From: Brooklawnia sp937867175
GTDB lineage: Bacteria > Actinomycetota > Actinomycetes > Propionibacteriales > Propionibacteriaceae
Assembly (NCBI GenBank): GCA_036821905.1
Contig: DAISIR010000002.1
Coordinates: forward strand, 246,785-310,784
Reading direction: 5' to 3'
Length of the DNA: 64,000 nt
The translations under genes were made by a program, and so were the position numbers. The notes beneath the pieces are model-generated. The model ran no database searches and was not told the origin of the DNA. It was given only the letters and a program-made list of their open reading frames with translations. Below are positions 47,277 through 54,663 of the stretch, piece by piece; position 1 is the stretch's first letter; each line of letters starts with the position of its first letter.

Positions 47277-47560
47277 CGGTCGGCCTTCGGGTAGAGCTCG
47301 GCGACCACTCGGTCGAGAATGGGGCCTGTCTGCGCTGCGTGCGGTGGCTCGGCGGCAGTCTTCGGCTTGCGTCCGGCAACGAAGAAGACGATCGGGCCGA
47401 CGAACTGGACGAAACAGATCAGGATCCACACGATCCGCGGTGCGCTGAGTTGCTCCTTGGGGGTGCGTGCGACCGTGATCAGCCCGGCCAGCAGCAGCCC
47501 AAGTTGGATGGCGGCCAGCATCACGATGATCACCAACTGTGTGGTGGTCAGTTCAGGCAT
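47273..47560 (-). CDS. PLDc_N domain membrane protein
   Basis: A 95-residue protein with two membrane helices (about 8-30 and 40-62) and a charged C-terminal tail. It resembles the phospholipase D nuclease N-terminal (PLDc_N) domain: PKEQLSAPRIVWILICFVQF followed by VGPIVFFVAGRK. No catalytic HKD is present. Such small proteins occur next to ABC-2 exporters and may be accessory membrane subunits, but their role is unknown. It overlaps both neighbours in the operon. Confidence 0.75.
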   Translation of the reverse strand: MPELTTTQLVIIVMLAAIQLGLLLAGLITVARTPKEQLSAPRIVWILICFVQFVGPIVFFVAGRKPKTAAEPPHAAQTGPILDRVVAELYPKADR

Positions 47561-48389
47561 TGTTCCCCCATTCGAGGTCGGAGCGCCAGCCCCGCTTCAG
47601 GGCCGAGCGGACAGGGAGGTAGCTGAGCAGCAGCATGTCGGCCAGGGCAGCCAGCGACGCGCCGAGGACGATCAGCTGGCCCTTGGGATGCACAGCTGAT
47701 TGGATGCTGGCTCCAGTGGCGAGGGTCGCCAGCGCGGCGGCCAGCCCCGGCATGGTGACTCGGGTGTCGGCTGGCAGCTTGGGATCGGTGGCTGCGGCCA
47801 GGATTGCGACGCAGACCATGGGCGTGGCGATGCTGAAGGCCAGGTTGGCTGTCTGGGACTCGCCCGTCTCGGCGCGTACCTCGTGACGGCGATCCCACAA
47901 CAACACGGCACTGGCCGCGGCCAGACCGATCTGCGCTCCGGCAGCCGCCTGGGCCGGCCCCATGAGATGCTCGGCGGCCTCAGCCAGCACTTCGTCGTCG
48001 AGGTCGTCGGGCCGCAGCCAGCCAAGCTTGACCGCCACCGCACCCATGTTGATCGTCCAGCCGATGCCGAAGACGCGGGGGACCAGTAGGCGTTCATCCG
48101 CTGGATTGAAGGTGCCGGCCATCCGGCGCCCGATGCCGCGTCCGAGGGAGTTCGGCGCACCGAGGATGGTTCGGAACCGACCATCGCTGGTGCCGAACTG
48201 TTCGTCAAGGCAAGCCGCATAGTCCTGCGCCCGGCCGGCGACCGCGATGGCGTCGTCGACTGCTTCGGCGGCCTCGCGCAACGCGTCCCGCAGATCATTG
48301 AGCGCCTGACGGCGCGCTCGGCCGCGCAGCTTCAGGTGCGATTCGACCTGACGCACGTAGTCGTCGATTCGGGTCTTGCTGTTGGTCAT
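47553..48389 (-). CDS. Membrane protein with HAAS-like N-terminal domain
   Basis: A 278-residue protein. The N-terminal 70 residues (RIDDYVRQVESHLKLRGRAR and following) resemble the HAAS domain that often accompanies PadR regulators. The remainder carries several hydrophobic segments, clearest at about 180-205 and 220-260. The central part (VPRVFGIGWTINMGAVAVKL) may correspond to a DUF5808-type region, which I cannot confirm. It could relay a membrane signal to the co-encoded PadR protein. Its start overlaps the PadR stop by 4 bases. Confidence 0.65.
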   Translation of the reverse strand: MTNSKTRIDDYVRQVESHLKLRGRARRQALNDLRDALREAAEAVDDAIAVAGRAQDYAACLDEQFGTSDGRFRTILGAPNSLGRGIGRRMAGTFNPADERLLVPRVFGIGWTINMGAVAVKLGWLRPDDLDDEVLAEAAEHLMGPAQAAAGAQIGLAAASAVLLWDRRHEVRAETGESQTANLAFSIATPMVCVAILAAATDPKLPADTRVTMPGLAAALATLATGASIQSAVHPKGQLIVLGASLAALADMLLLSYLPVRSALKRGWRSDLEWGNNA

Positions 48390-48718
48390 CGTTCTACTTC
48401 CTTCAGCAGCTTCGCGATCGCGGTGGACAACTTGATCCAGGCGTCTCGTTGGACACTCAACTGGTCACGTCCCGTATGGGTCAGTGAGTAGTACTTCCGG
48501 GGTGGCCCGACGGGGGATTCGCGCCACTGGGTGTCGACCAGGCCTGAGTTCTTCAGTCTTGTCAGCAGCGGGTAGATGGTGCCGGCGGCAGCCTCCAGAC
48601 CCGGACGCAGCCCCAGGTCTTCAACAATCTCGACGCCGTACCTCGGTGCGGCGTCCAACAGGGCAAGAACCGCCAACTCCAGCGAGCCCTTTCTCAGTTG
48701 GGTAGCAACGTCCTCCAT
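48386..48718 (-). CDS. PadR family transcriptional regulator
   Basis: A 110-residue winged-helix regulator at the head of a five-gene operon. The conserved text is LRKGSLELAVLALLDAAPRY, GTIYPLLTRLKNSGLV and GPPRKYYSLTHTGRDQL. PadR proteins usually repress their own operon and a linked transporter. I chose ATG 48718 (MEDVATQL) because it gives the usual length, and TACCAT lies 7 bases upstream with no Shine-Dalgarno. An in-frame ATG at 48727 is an alternative. The effector is unknown. Confidence 0.85.
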   Translation of the reverse strand: MEDVATQLRKGSLELAVLALLDAAPRYGVEIVEDLGLRPGLEAAAGTIYPLLTRLKNSGLVDTQWRESPVGPPRKYYSLTHTGRDQLSVQRDAWIKLSTAIAKLLKEVER

Positions 48719-48725
48719 GAGGTAC

Positions 48726-48731
48726 ATGGTA
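48726..48731 (-). promoter_or_regulatory. Candidate leaderless -10 (TACCAT) of the padR operon
   Basis: On the minus strand TACCAT is followed by 7 bases and ATG 48718. The surrounding GTATTACCATGTAC is an imperfect dyad (GTA...TAC) that could be a PadR autoregulatory site. Confidence 0.35.
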
Positions 48732-48775
48732 ATACACACTAGTGGGCAGTGCAAGGATGCTGGTGCTGCAACGCC

Positions 48776-48880
48776 TTAGGTAATGCCTCGCCAATGAGCC
48801 CACGCTGCCGCCTCGGTTCGAGACGCGACGCCCAGCTAGGCCAAGATGTTGCTGACGTGCACGTTGACTGCTCAAGCGCC
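48776..48880 (-). pseudogene. Fossil of a LuxR/NarL-type regulator (C-terminal HTH)
   Basis: On the minus strand a reading frame ending at TAA 48776-48778 gives VNVHVSNILA, a stop codon, then LGVASRTEAAAWAHWRGIT. This is the recognition helix and end of a LuxR-type HTH (usual form VKVHVSNILAKLGV). The TAG replaces the conserved lysine. A second stop lies 12 codons before it. Upstream of the HTH no conserved receiver domain can be traced. The rest of 48,732-49,046 holds no other supported feature. Confidence 0.6.
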
Positions 48881-49046
48881 CACGACACCCCCGAGCGCCG
48901 TGTCGCGCATTCGACGATCTTCCGGGATTGCCAGATAAGGCAGGGCTTAGCTCCATCCCGGTGACCGGACCTCGGGCAGGCTTTCGACATGCAACGCAGC
49001 ATCGGGTAGGGTTTCACCTCGGATCAGCCCTCGGGCATCGGTCCGG

Positions 49047-49120
<74 letters not shown>

Positions 49121-49594
49121 CGGGGTTAAATGCCTTGTCAGAACGGCAATCGGAAGACGGAAAACGGGCCGTGCGTCCTTATTCTGGCTCTAAGGTTCTG
49201 ATCCACACCGCTGGGTGACCACCGATAAGGGGTCGAAACATGCCCAGTGACACCCAACTAGAACCTGCACATCATGTCGGCCGTCGACGCCGTCGAGGTG
49301 CGCGCGATCCTCCGCGGTCAGGGACTCCGACCTGCGAATCATCGACCCGACCTGCGCCCGCATGGTTGAGCGCGCCCTCGAACTCATGGACGCCACCACG
49401 ACCGAGGGGTCGCTAGTGATCGCTGCGTCCCCCGATCGGGTTTCGCCCCAGGGAAGAATCAGGGAGCGGTAGGATGTTTCCCAGGTGCGCTGGCCGCGCA
49501 GCGGGAGCTCGAGCCCGCTGGCCCGTGACCCTGACCGGAACTCACACGGCAAGCCCTCCACAGAGCGACCACCACCACCGAACTCAGGAGCTAC
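49121..49594. other. Gene-free stretch between tRNA-Pro and pflB
   Basis: These 474 bases hold no gene I can support. A frame of about 50 codons on the + strand ends at TAG 49470 (containing ARMVERALELMDATTT). It has coding-like composition but no recognisable family and may be a gene remnant. The 537-residue frame on the minus strand here is a shadow of pflB. The pflB promoter and any oxygen-responsive site should lie here, but I could not assign them. No repeat of the tRNA 3' end was noticed in the window. Confidence 0.4.
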
Positions 49595-51862
49595 ATGACT
49601 ACCCAAGCCGACCAAGAGACAGCCGTCCGCCAGGACGCCTGGGAGGGGTTCACCCCCGGAGCCTGGACCGACTCGATCGATCCCCGTGACTTCATCATGG
49701 CGAACTACACCCCGTACGAGGGGGACGCCTCGTTCCTTGAGGGCGCCACGGCCAAGACGCTCAACGTGTGGGACACGCTCCAGCGCGACTACCTGTCGGT
49801 GGAGCGGACGCGCCGCATTTACGACATAGACACGCACACCCCCGCCGACATCGACGCCTTCCCGGCCGGCTACATCTGCTCCGACGACGACGTGATTGTG
49901 GGCCTGCAGACCGACGTCCCGCTCAAGCGGGCCATGATGCCCAACGGTGGCTGGCGCATGGTGGAGACCGCCATCAAAGAGGCGGGCATGGAGGTCGACG
50001 AGCGGGTCAAGGAGATCTTCACCAAGTACCGCAAGACCCACAACGAGGCGGTCTTCGACATCTATACGCCGCGGATCCGGGCGGCCCGCAGCTCCCACCT
50101 CGTCACGGGCCTTCCGGACGCCTACGGTCGCGGCCGCATCATCGGCGACTATCGCCGGGTCGCGCTGTACGGCGTCGATCGGCTCATCGAGGCCAAGAAG
50201 GCCGACGCGGACGAAGTGTTGGGCCAAGAATTCAGCTACCACTGGGCCCGCTACCGCGAGGAGCACGCCGACCAGATCAAGGCGCTTAAGAAACTCAAGA
50301 TCCTCGGCACCTTGTACGGCTTCGACCTCTCGCGTCCAGCGCGCACCTTCCACGAGGCCGTCCAGTGGACCTACCTCGCCTACCTGGCGTCCGTGAAGTC
50401 CCAGGACGGCGCCGCCATGAGCATCGGCCGCCTGTCCGGATTCTTCGACGTCTACGCCGAGCGCGACTTCGCGGCCGGGATCCTGACCGAAGCCCAGGCG
50501 CAGGAGATCATCGACGCGCTGGTCACCAAGCTGCGGATCGTGCGCTTCCTCCGCACGATCGACTACGACCAGATCTTCTCCGGCGACCCCTACTGGGCCA
50601 CCTGGTCCGACGGCGGGTTCGCCAACGACGGCCGGCCGCTCGTGACCAAGACGTCCTTCCGGCTCCTGCAGACGCTCCGCAACCTGGGCCCGGCACCCGA
50701 GCCGAACATCACCATCTACTGGGACGCTTCTCTCCCCAAGGGCTACAAGGAGTTCTGCAGCCTGATCTCGATCGAGACCTCGGCGATCCAGTACGAGTCC
50801 GACTGCGAGATCCGCGGCCATTGGGGCGATGACACGGGCATCGCATGTTGTGTCTCACCCATGGCCATCGGCAAGCAGATGCAGTTCTTCGGGGCCCGCC
50901 TCAACTGCGCCAAGGCTCTGCTCTACGCGATCAACGGCGGACGCGACGAGGTGTCAGGCAAGACGATCGTCCCCGGTCACGACCCGATCGGCGGCGACGG
51001 CCCGCTTGACTTCGAAACGGTGTGGGCGAAGTTCGACGAGATGCTCACCGAGGCGGTCGGCACCTACGTCGAGGCCCTGAACATCATCCACTACTGCCAT
51101 GACAAGTACGCCTACGAGGCAATCGAGATGGCGCTGCACGACCACGAGGTCCTCCGGACCATGGGCTGCGGCATCGCAGGTTTGTCGATCGTGGCCGATT
51201 CACTGTCGGCCATCAAGTACGCCGAGGTGACCCCGGTTCGGGACGCCACCGGGCTGGTCGTCGACTACCGGACCGTGGGTGAGTTCCCGATGTACGGCAA
51301 CGACGACGACCGAGCCGACCAGTTGGCGGTCAAGGTCGTCTCGACGGTGATGGAGAAGATCCGCGCCATCAAGTTGTACCGGGACGCCATCCCCACCCAG
51401 TCGGTGCTCACGATCACATCGAACGTCGTCTACGGCAAGGCCACGGGAGCGTTCCCCTGCGGCCACGAGGCAGGCACCCCGTTCGCCCCCGGCGCGAACC
51501 CGGAGAACGGCCGCGATACCCACGGCATGCTGGCGTCCATGCTGAGCGTCGGCAAGATCGACTACGGCGATGCGCTCGACGGGATCTCGCTGACCAACAC
51601 CATCACGCCCCCCGCCTTGGGCCGCACCCAACAGGAGCGCGTCGGGAACCTGATCGGCATCTTGGACGCCGGCATTGCCGAGGGCCTCTACCACGCGAAC
51701 ATCAACGTGCTGAACCGCGAGACCCTCGTGGACGCCATGGAGAATCCGGAGAAATACCCCCAGTTGACCATCCGCGTGTCAGGCTATGCGGTCAACTTCG
51801 TCAAGCTCACGCGCGAGCAGCAACTTGATGTCCTCTCCCGCACCTTCCACGAGTCCGTCTGA
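49595..51862 (+). CDS. pflB: Formate C-acetyltransferase (pyruvate formate-lyase)
   Basis: Splits pyruvate with CoA into acetyl-CoA and formate under anaerobic conditions by glycyl-radical chemistry. It has 755 residues. The catalytic pair is C418-C419 (GIACCVSPM), the same numbering as in E. coli, and the radical-bearing glycine is G730 in RVSGYAVNFVKL, 25 residues from the end. ATG 49595 has AGGAG 4 bases upstream. The activating enzyme gene overlaps its end. The enzyme is destroyed by oxygen, so the organism must grow without it at times. Confidence 0.97.
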   Translation: MTTQADQETAVRQDAWEGFTPGAWTDSIDPRDFIMANYTPYEGDASFLEGATAKTLNVWDTLQRDYLSVERTRRIYDIDTHTPADIDAFPAGYICSDDDVIVGLQTDVPLKRAMMPNGGWRMVETAIKEAGMEVDERVKEIFTKYRKTHNEAVFDIYTPRIRAARSSHLVTGLPDAYGRGRIIGDYRRVALYGVDRLIEAKKADADEVLGQEFSYHWARYREEHADQIKALKKLKILGTLYGFDLSRPARTFHEAVQWTYLAYLASVKSQDGAAMSIGRLSGFFDVYAERDFAAGILTEAQAQEIIDALVTKLRIVRFLRTIDYDQIFSGDPYWATWSDGGFANDGRPLVTKTSFRLLQTLRNLGPAPEPNITIYWDASLPKGYKEFCSLISIETSAIQYESDCEIRGHWGDDTGIACCVSPMAIGKQMQFFGARLNCAKALLYAINGGRDEVSGKTIVPGHDPIGGDGPLDFETVWAKFDEMLTEAVGTYVEALNIIHYCHDKYAYEAIEMALHDHEVLRTMGCGIAGLSIVADSLSAIKYAEVTPVRDATGLVVDYRTVGEFPMYGNDDDRADQLAVKVVSTVMEKIRAIKLYRDAIPTQSVLTITSNVVYGKATGAFPCGHEAGTPFAPGANPENGRDTHGMLASMLSVGKIDYGDALDGISLTNTITPPALGRTQQERVGNLIGILDAGIAEGLYHANINVLNRETLVDAMENPEKYPQLTIRVSGYAVNFVKLTREQQLDVLSRTFHESV

Positions 51863-52724
51863 GGCCGAGCCTGCGGGCACGAAGGAGAAGAAGGCCCGCA
51901 AGGTCGAGGAACGTCTGCAGACGGCGTCCCTCGGTGATATCCCCGTGGTGACGGGGCTCTCGCGTCGGGAACTGTTCAGCGCCCAGCGCACCGGCGAGGT
52001 GGGGATCGTGCACTCGTGGGAGTTGGTCACGGCCGTGGACGGTCCGGGGACGAGGATGACCGTCTTCCTCGCTGGCTGCCCGCTGCGATGCCAGTACTGC
52101 CATAACCCGGATATGCTCGCCGGCCACCGTGGACTGCCGGTGCGGGTCGACGACCTGTTGAAGCGGATCAAGCGTTACCGGGGCGTGTTCAAGGCGACGG
52201 GGGGCGGGCTGACCCTGTCCGGGGGGGAGGCGTTGCTGCAGCCCGCTTTCGTGGGCCGCGTGTTCGCGGGCGCGAAGGAGAAGGGCATCCACACGGCGAT
52301 CGACACCTCGGGCTTCGCCGGACCCAACGTCGACGATGCACTTCTGGCGAACATCGACCTCGCTCTCCTGGACGTCAAGGCGGGCGACGACGAGACCTAT
52401 CGCCGTGTGACCGGGGGGCGAAGCCTGCAGCCGACGCTCGACTTCGGACGCCGTCTGGCGGCGTCCGGGGTCGAGATCTGGATTCGGTTCGTCCTCGTGC
52501 CCGGGCTGACAGACGACCCCGCGACCATCGAGCCCATCGCGGACTACGCGGCCAGTCTGTCCACCGTCACGCGGGTCGAGGTGCTGCCCTTCCACCAGAT
52601 GGGACGCGGCAAGTGGGCCGAGCTCGGCCTGACCTACAAGCTCGCCGACACCGAGCCACCCTCGCCGGGCCTGATCCGGCGGACGCGGGAGATCTTCTCC
52701 TCGCGCGGGATCGTCACGTACTAA
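51828..52724 (+). CDS. pflA: Pyruvate formate-lyase-activating enzyme (radical SAM)
   Basis: Generates the glycyl radical on PflB using SAM and a 4Fe-4S cluster. The cluster motif is CPLRCQYC within AGCPLRCQYCHNPD (CX3CX2C). TLSGGEALLQ binds SAM. The 298-residue protein carries an N-terminal extension of about 60 residues before GIVHSWELVTAVDGPGTR, which begins the E. coli-like enzyme. Start ATG 51828 overlaps pflB by 35 bases; a later start could shorten the extension. Coupled translation with pflB is expected. Confidence 0.94.
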   Translation: MSSPAPSTSPSEAEPAGTKEKKARKVEERLQTASLGDIPVVTGLSRRELFSAQRTGEVGIVHSWELVTAVDGPGTRMTVFLAGCPLRCQYCHNPDMLAGHRGLPVRVDDLLKRIKRYRGVFKATGGGLTLSGGEALLQPAFVGRVFAGAKEKGIHTAIDTSGFAGPNVDDALLANIDLALLDVKAGDDETYRRVTGGRSLQPTLDFGRRLAASGVEIWIRFVLVPGLTDDPATIEPIADYAASLSTVTRVEVLPFHQMGRGKWAELGLTYKLADTEPPSPGLIRRTREIFSSRGIVTY

Positions 52725-52738
52725 GCGGTCCCGCGTGC

Positions 52739-53170
52739 GTGCGGACGCCCCGGTCCAGGTCAGGAACCGCCAAAGAACCTGAAGTAGAAGGCCCCGAAGG
52801 CGCATCGGTCGCGACTGGTGTGCAGGCCGTCCTGGATCGGGTGGCAGCCGGGTTGATCGAGGTGCTGGACGTCGAAGTGGTTGGTCTTGCCCCCGACGGC
52901 AGCGCGCGGTTGCTGCCGTTCGCCGAGGTCAGCGGGATGGATCAGCTGACGGGCGCCGAGTCCGACATCCTCGACGAGGTGGACCTGACCGACATCGCCA
53001 GCGCCCTCGAACCCGGACGGTTTGCGGTCGCGTTCGTCTACGAGGACCGGACGCTCGCCTCCGCCGCAGATGCGTGGTCTGCCGTTGGTGGCAGCGAGGT
53101 AGTCGCGGGCGGGGTCGACCTGGCAGAACTCGAACGCCTCCTGGGCGAAGAAGAAGAGGGGACGAACTGA
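52739..53170 (+). CDS. DUF6325-like protein with degraded N-terminus
   Basis: The C-terminal 110 residues (from VQAVLDRVAAGLIEVLDVEV, through SDILDEVDLTDIASALEPGR, to LAELERLLGEEE) resemble the small DUF6325 family of unknown function. Its members are often encoded just before a SHOCT-domain protein, as here. The usual N-terminal beta strand (GPVEYLVV-type) is missing; the frame upstream is open but unlike the family. GTG 52739 and GTG 52820 are both possible starts, and neither has a good Shine-Dalgarno. It may be a partly decayed gene. Confidence 0.5.
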   Translation: MRTPRSRSGTAKEPEVEGPEGASVATGVQAVLDRVAAGLIEVLDVEVVGLAPDGSARLLPFAEVSGMDQLTGAESDILDEVDLTDIASALEPGRFAVAFVYEDRTLASAADAWSAVGGSEVVAGGVDLAELERLLGEEEEGTN

Positions 53171-53171
53171 G

Positions 53172-53447
53172 ATGGGTCTGCTCAAGACAGCCGCCAAGGC
53201 GGCGGTGGCCACCCGAGTGGTCGGCTCGGTACATCGGCGTCAACAGCACCAGTGGGCCGCACAGGATGCGGCCGCGGCGGGCCAGCACCTGCAGGCGATG
53301 CCGGCGCCTCAGGTCGTCGCCGTACAGGCCACTCCGGCAGGGCCCTCCGTGGTGGAGCAATTAACTCAACTGGCCCAGCTTCGGGACAGTGGGGTGCTCA
53401 CCCCCGCAGAGTTCGAGGTGCAAAAACAGCGGATTCTGGCCGGCTGA
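53172..53447 (+). CDS. SHOCT domain protein
   Basis: A 91-residue protein. The C-terminal 30 residues (VVEQLTQLAQLRDSGVLTPA then EFEVQKQRILAG) form a SHOCT short helical domain. The N-terminal half is alanine- and glutamine-rich (MGLLKTAAKAAVATRVVGSV). SHOCT domains are thought to mediate oligomerisation. It starts 1 base after the DUF6325-like gene, and GAGGGG upstream of that stop can serve as its ribosome binding site. Confidence 0.75.
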   Translation: MGLLKTAAKAAVATRVVGSVHRRQQHQWAAQDAAAAGQHLQAMPAPQVVAVQATPAGPSVVEQLTQLAQLRDSGVLTPAEFEVQKQRILAG

Positions 53448-53460
53448 CCGCGGTCGGCGG

Positions 53461-53770
53461 TTACACGAAGATCGAGTCGAAGTCGCGGCGGCGCAGCGCC
53501 TCGGCGTGGACGACCGGGGCCTGCTCGGTGTGACCGGTGATGCCGACCCAGTTCACGTTGCCTTCGTCCTTGGCGCGCGCGAACGCTTCGAGCGCCCCTT
53601 CGGGTGCGAACACGGCGTCCAGTGCGGTCAGGTCGCACATCGAGGTGTATCTGCCACAGATCCACGTGATCGGTGCGTAGCAGTTCCAGGGAGCGATTCA
53701 GGTCGCGCCAGGCGTCCTCGGCGCGGCGCGGCGTCGCCTTGGTGGCCGGGAGAATCTGGTCCCGTACCAC
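53461..53770 (-). pseudogene. Aldo/keto reductase fragment, frameshifted and truncated at both ends
   Basis: The minus strand encodes ATKATPRRAEDAWRDLNRSL then ELLRTDHVDLWQIH in one frame and CDLTALDAVFAPEGALEAFA then RAKDEGNVNWVGITGHTEQA in the next. Together they match the central part of an aldo/keto reductase. A +1 insertion near 53,641 causes the shift. The frame stops at TAA 53461-53463, right after DFDSIFV, before the second half of the barrel. The N-terminal NADPH and catalytic Asp/Tyr region is also missing. The gene is non-functional. Confidence 0.75.
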
Positions 53771-53950
53771 GACCCGGCCGAGTCCGTCATGGACGCCGTC
53801 GCTCGGCTCGCCCGCGCCTTCCGCAAGGCAGCCGACCTAGGCCAAGCCGGCAACTTGTTCACTGTGTTCGGCGAACCCGACGTGCGGAACACAGGCGACT
53901 GGAAGGCAGTGGCGCCCTCCGCGCACTACTGCGATGCCACGACCTCGTAG
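53750..53950 (+). pseudogene. Unidentified C-terminal coding remnant abutting drmC
   Basis: A + strand frame reads ENLVPYHDPAESVMDAVARL, then ARAFRKAADLGQAGNLFTVF and GEPDVRN, ending at TAG 53948-53950. GC-rich third positions and a protein-like composition suggest it was coding. No start codon with context is present, and it begins where the aldo/keto reductase homology ends. I cannot assign it to a family. Its last 24 bases overlap the 3' end of drmC on the other strand. It marks the probable left edge of the defence locus. Confidence 0.4.
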
Positions 53951-54663
53951 AGGGACGGCTCGGCGTCCAGAAGCTGCTTCTCTACTCGCTCGGTCAGCGA
54001 GCGGGAGTCGATGCGCAGGCCCAGTTCGATGTTGTGTTGTTCGCCGCTCTTGGAGAAGTTGGCGCTGGTGACGATGAGGAACCGGTGGTCGATGGCGACG
54101 AACTTGGCGTGGTTCCGCAGGGGCTTGCCATTCGTCTTTCGTGTGCGGAGCACCTTCGCCCCAGCCAAGTGTTTGGCGACCTCCTCACAAGTGGGGGTGA
54201 CCCCCCAGCCAGGATTCCCCTCGGCCGCCCTGGCGTCCAGGTAGACCCGGACGTCGACGGTTCCTCGACCCGCGACGTCACGCAGCGCCTTCCACAAGGC
54301 CGAGGAGGTCTGGAAGTTGAAGGTCGAACACGTGACCGAGTGACGCGCAGCCAGAACCAAGTCCTCCAGCGAGGTGGTGAGACTGCCGTAGTCGGCCAGG
54401 TAGCCGGGCAGGGTCCAGACGGGCGAGATGGTGGTCTGGCGCGCGTTCGCCCCCTGGATGGCCCTCAGCACCGGGACCGCCGCCGGGTGCCGGGGCACCA
54501 TGCCGGACGCCTCGAGTGCCTCCCGAACGTCCTGTCGGCGCGACGACGACACCGTCTGCAGCGCCTGGGTGAGGCTGGCGCCGTCGGCGTACAGGTCGGC
54601 GAGTTGCTGCGCCTCGGTCCCTGTCAGCAGTTGCCCAAGGTGCCGGACGGCGTCCTCGCTCAC
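53926..54663 (-). CDS. drmC: DISARM protein DrmC (phospholipase D-like)
   Basis: A 245-residue phospholipase D superfamily protein, the last gene of the drmA-B-C operon. One HKD-type motif is clear: NHAKFVAIDHRFLIVTSANF (His near residue 184), followed by SGEQHNIELGL. DrmC is reported as non-essential for DISARM protection, with nuclease-type activity presumed. The start is GTG 54663, overlapping the drmB stop (GTGA). Longer frames upstream are shadows of drmB. Length fits the family. Confidence 0.88.
   Translation of the reverse strand: MSEDAVRHLGQLLTGTEAQQLADLYADGASLTQALQTVSSSRRQDVREALEASGMVPRHPAAVPVLRAIQGANARQTTISPVWTLPGYLADYGSLTTSLEDLVLAARHSVTCSTFNFQTSSALWKALRDVAGRGTVDVRVYLDARAAEGNPGWGVTPTCEEVAKHLAGAKVLRTRKTNGKPLRNHAKFVAIDHRFLIVTSANFSKSGEQHNIELGLRIDSRSLTERVEKQLLDAEPSLYEVVASQ

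Noticed and set aside
49320..49472. Coding-like + strand frame between tRNA-Pro and pflB
   Set aside because: It has no start context and no recognisable family, so it is noted within the gene-free stretch and not called a gene.
49190..50821. 537-codon minus-strand frame across the start of pflB
   Set aside because: It overlaps pflB, whose reading frame is certain, and its product is a low-complexity mix of Val, Gly, Asp and His typical of antisense shadows.
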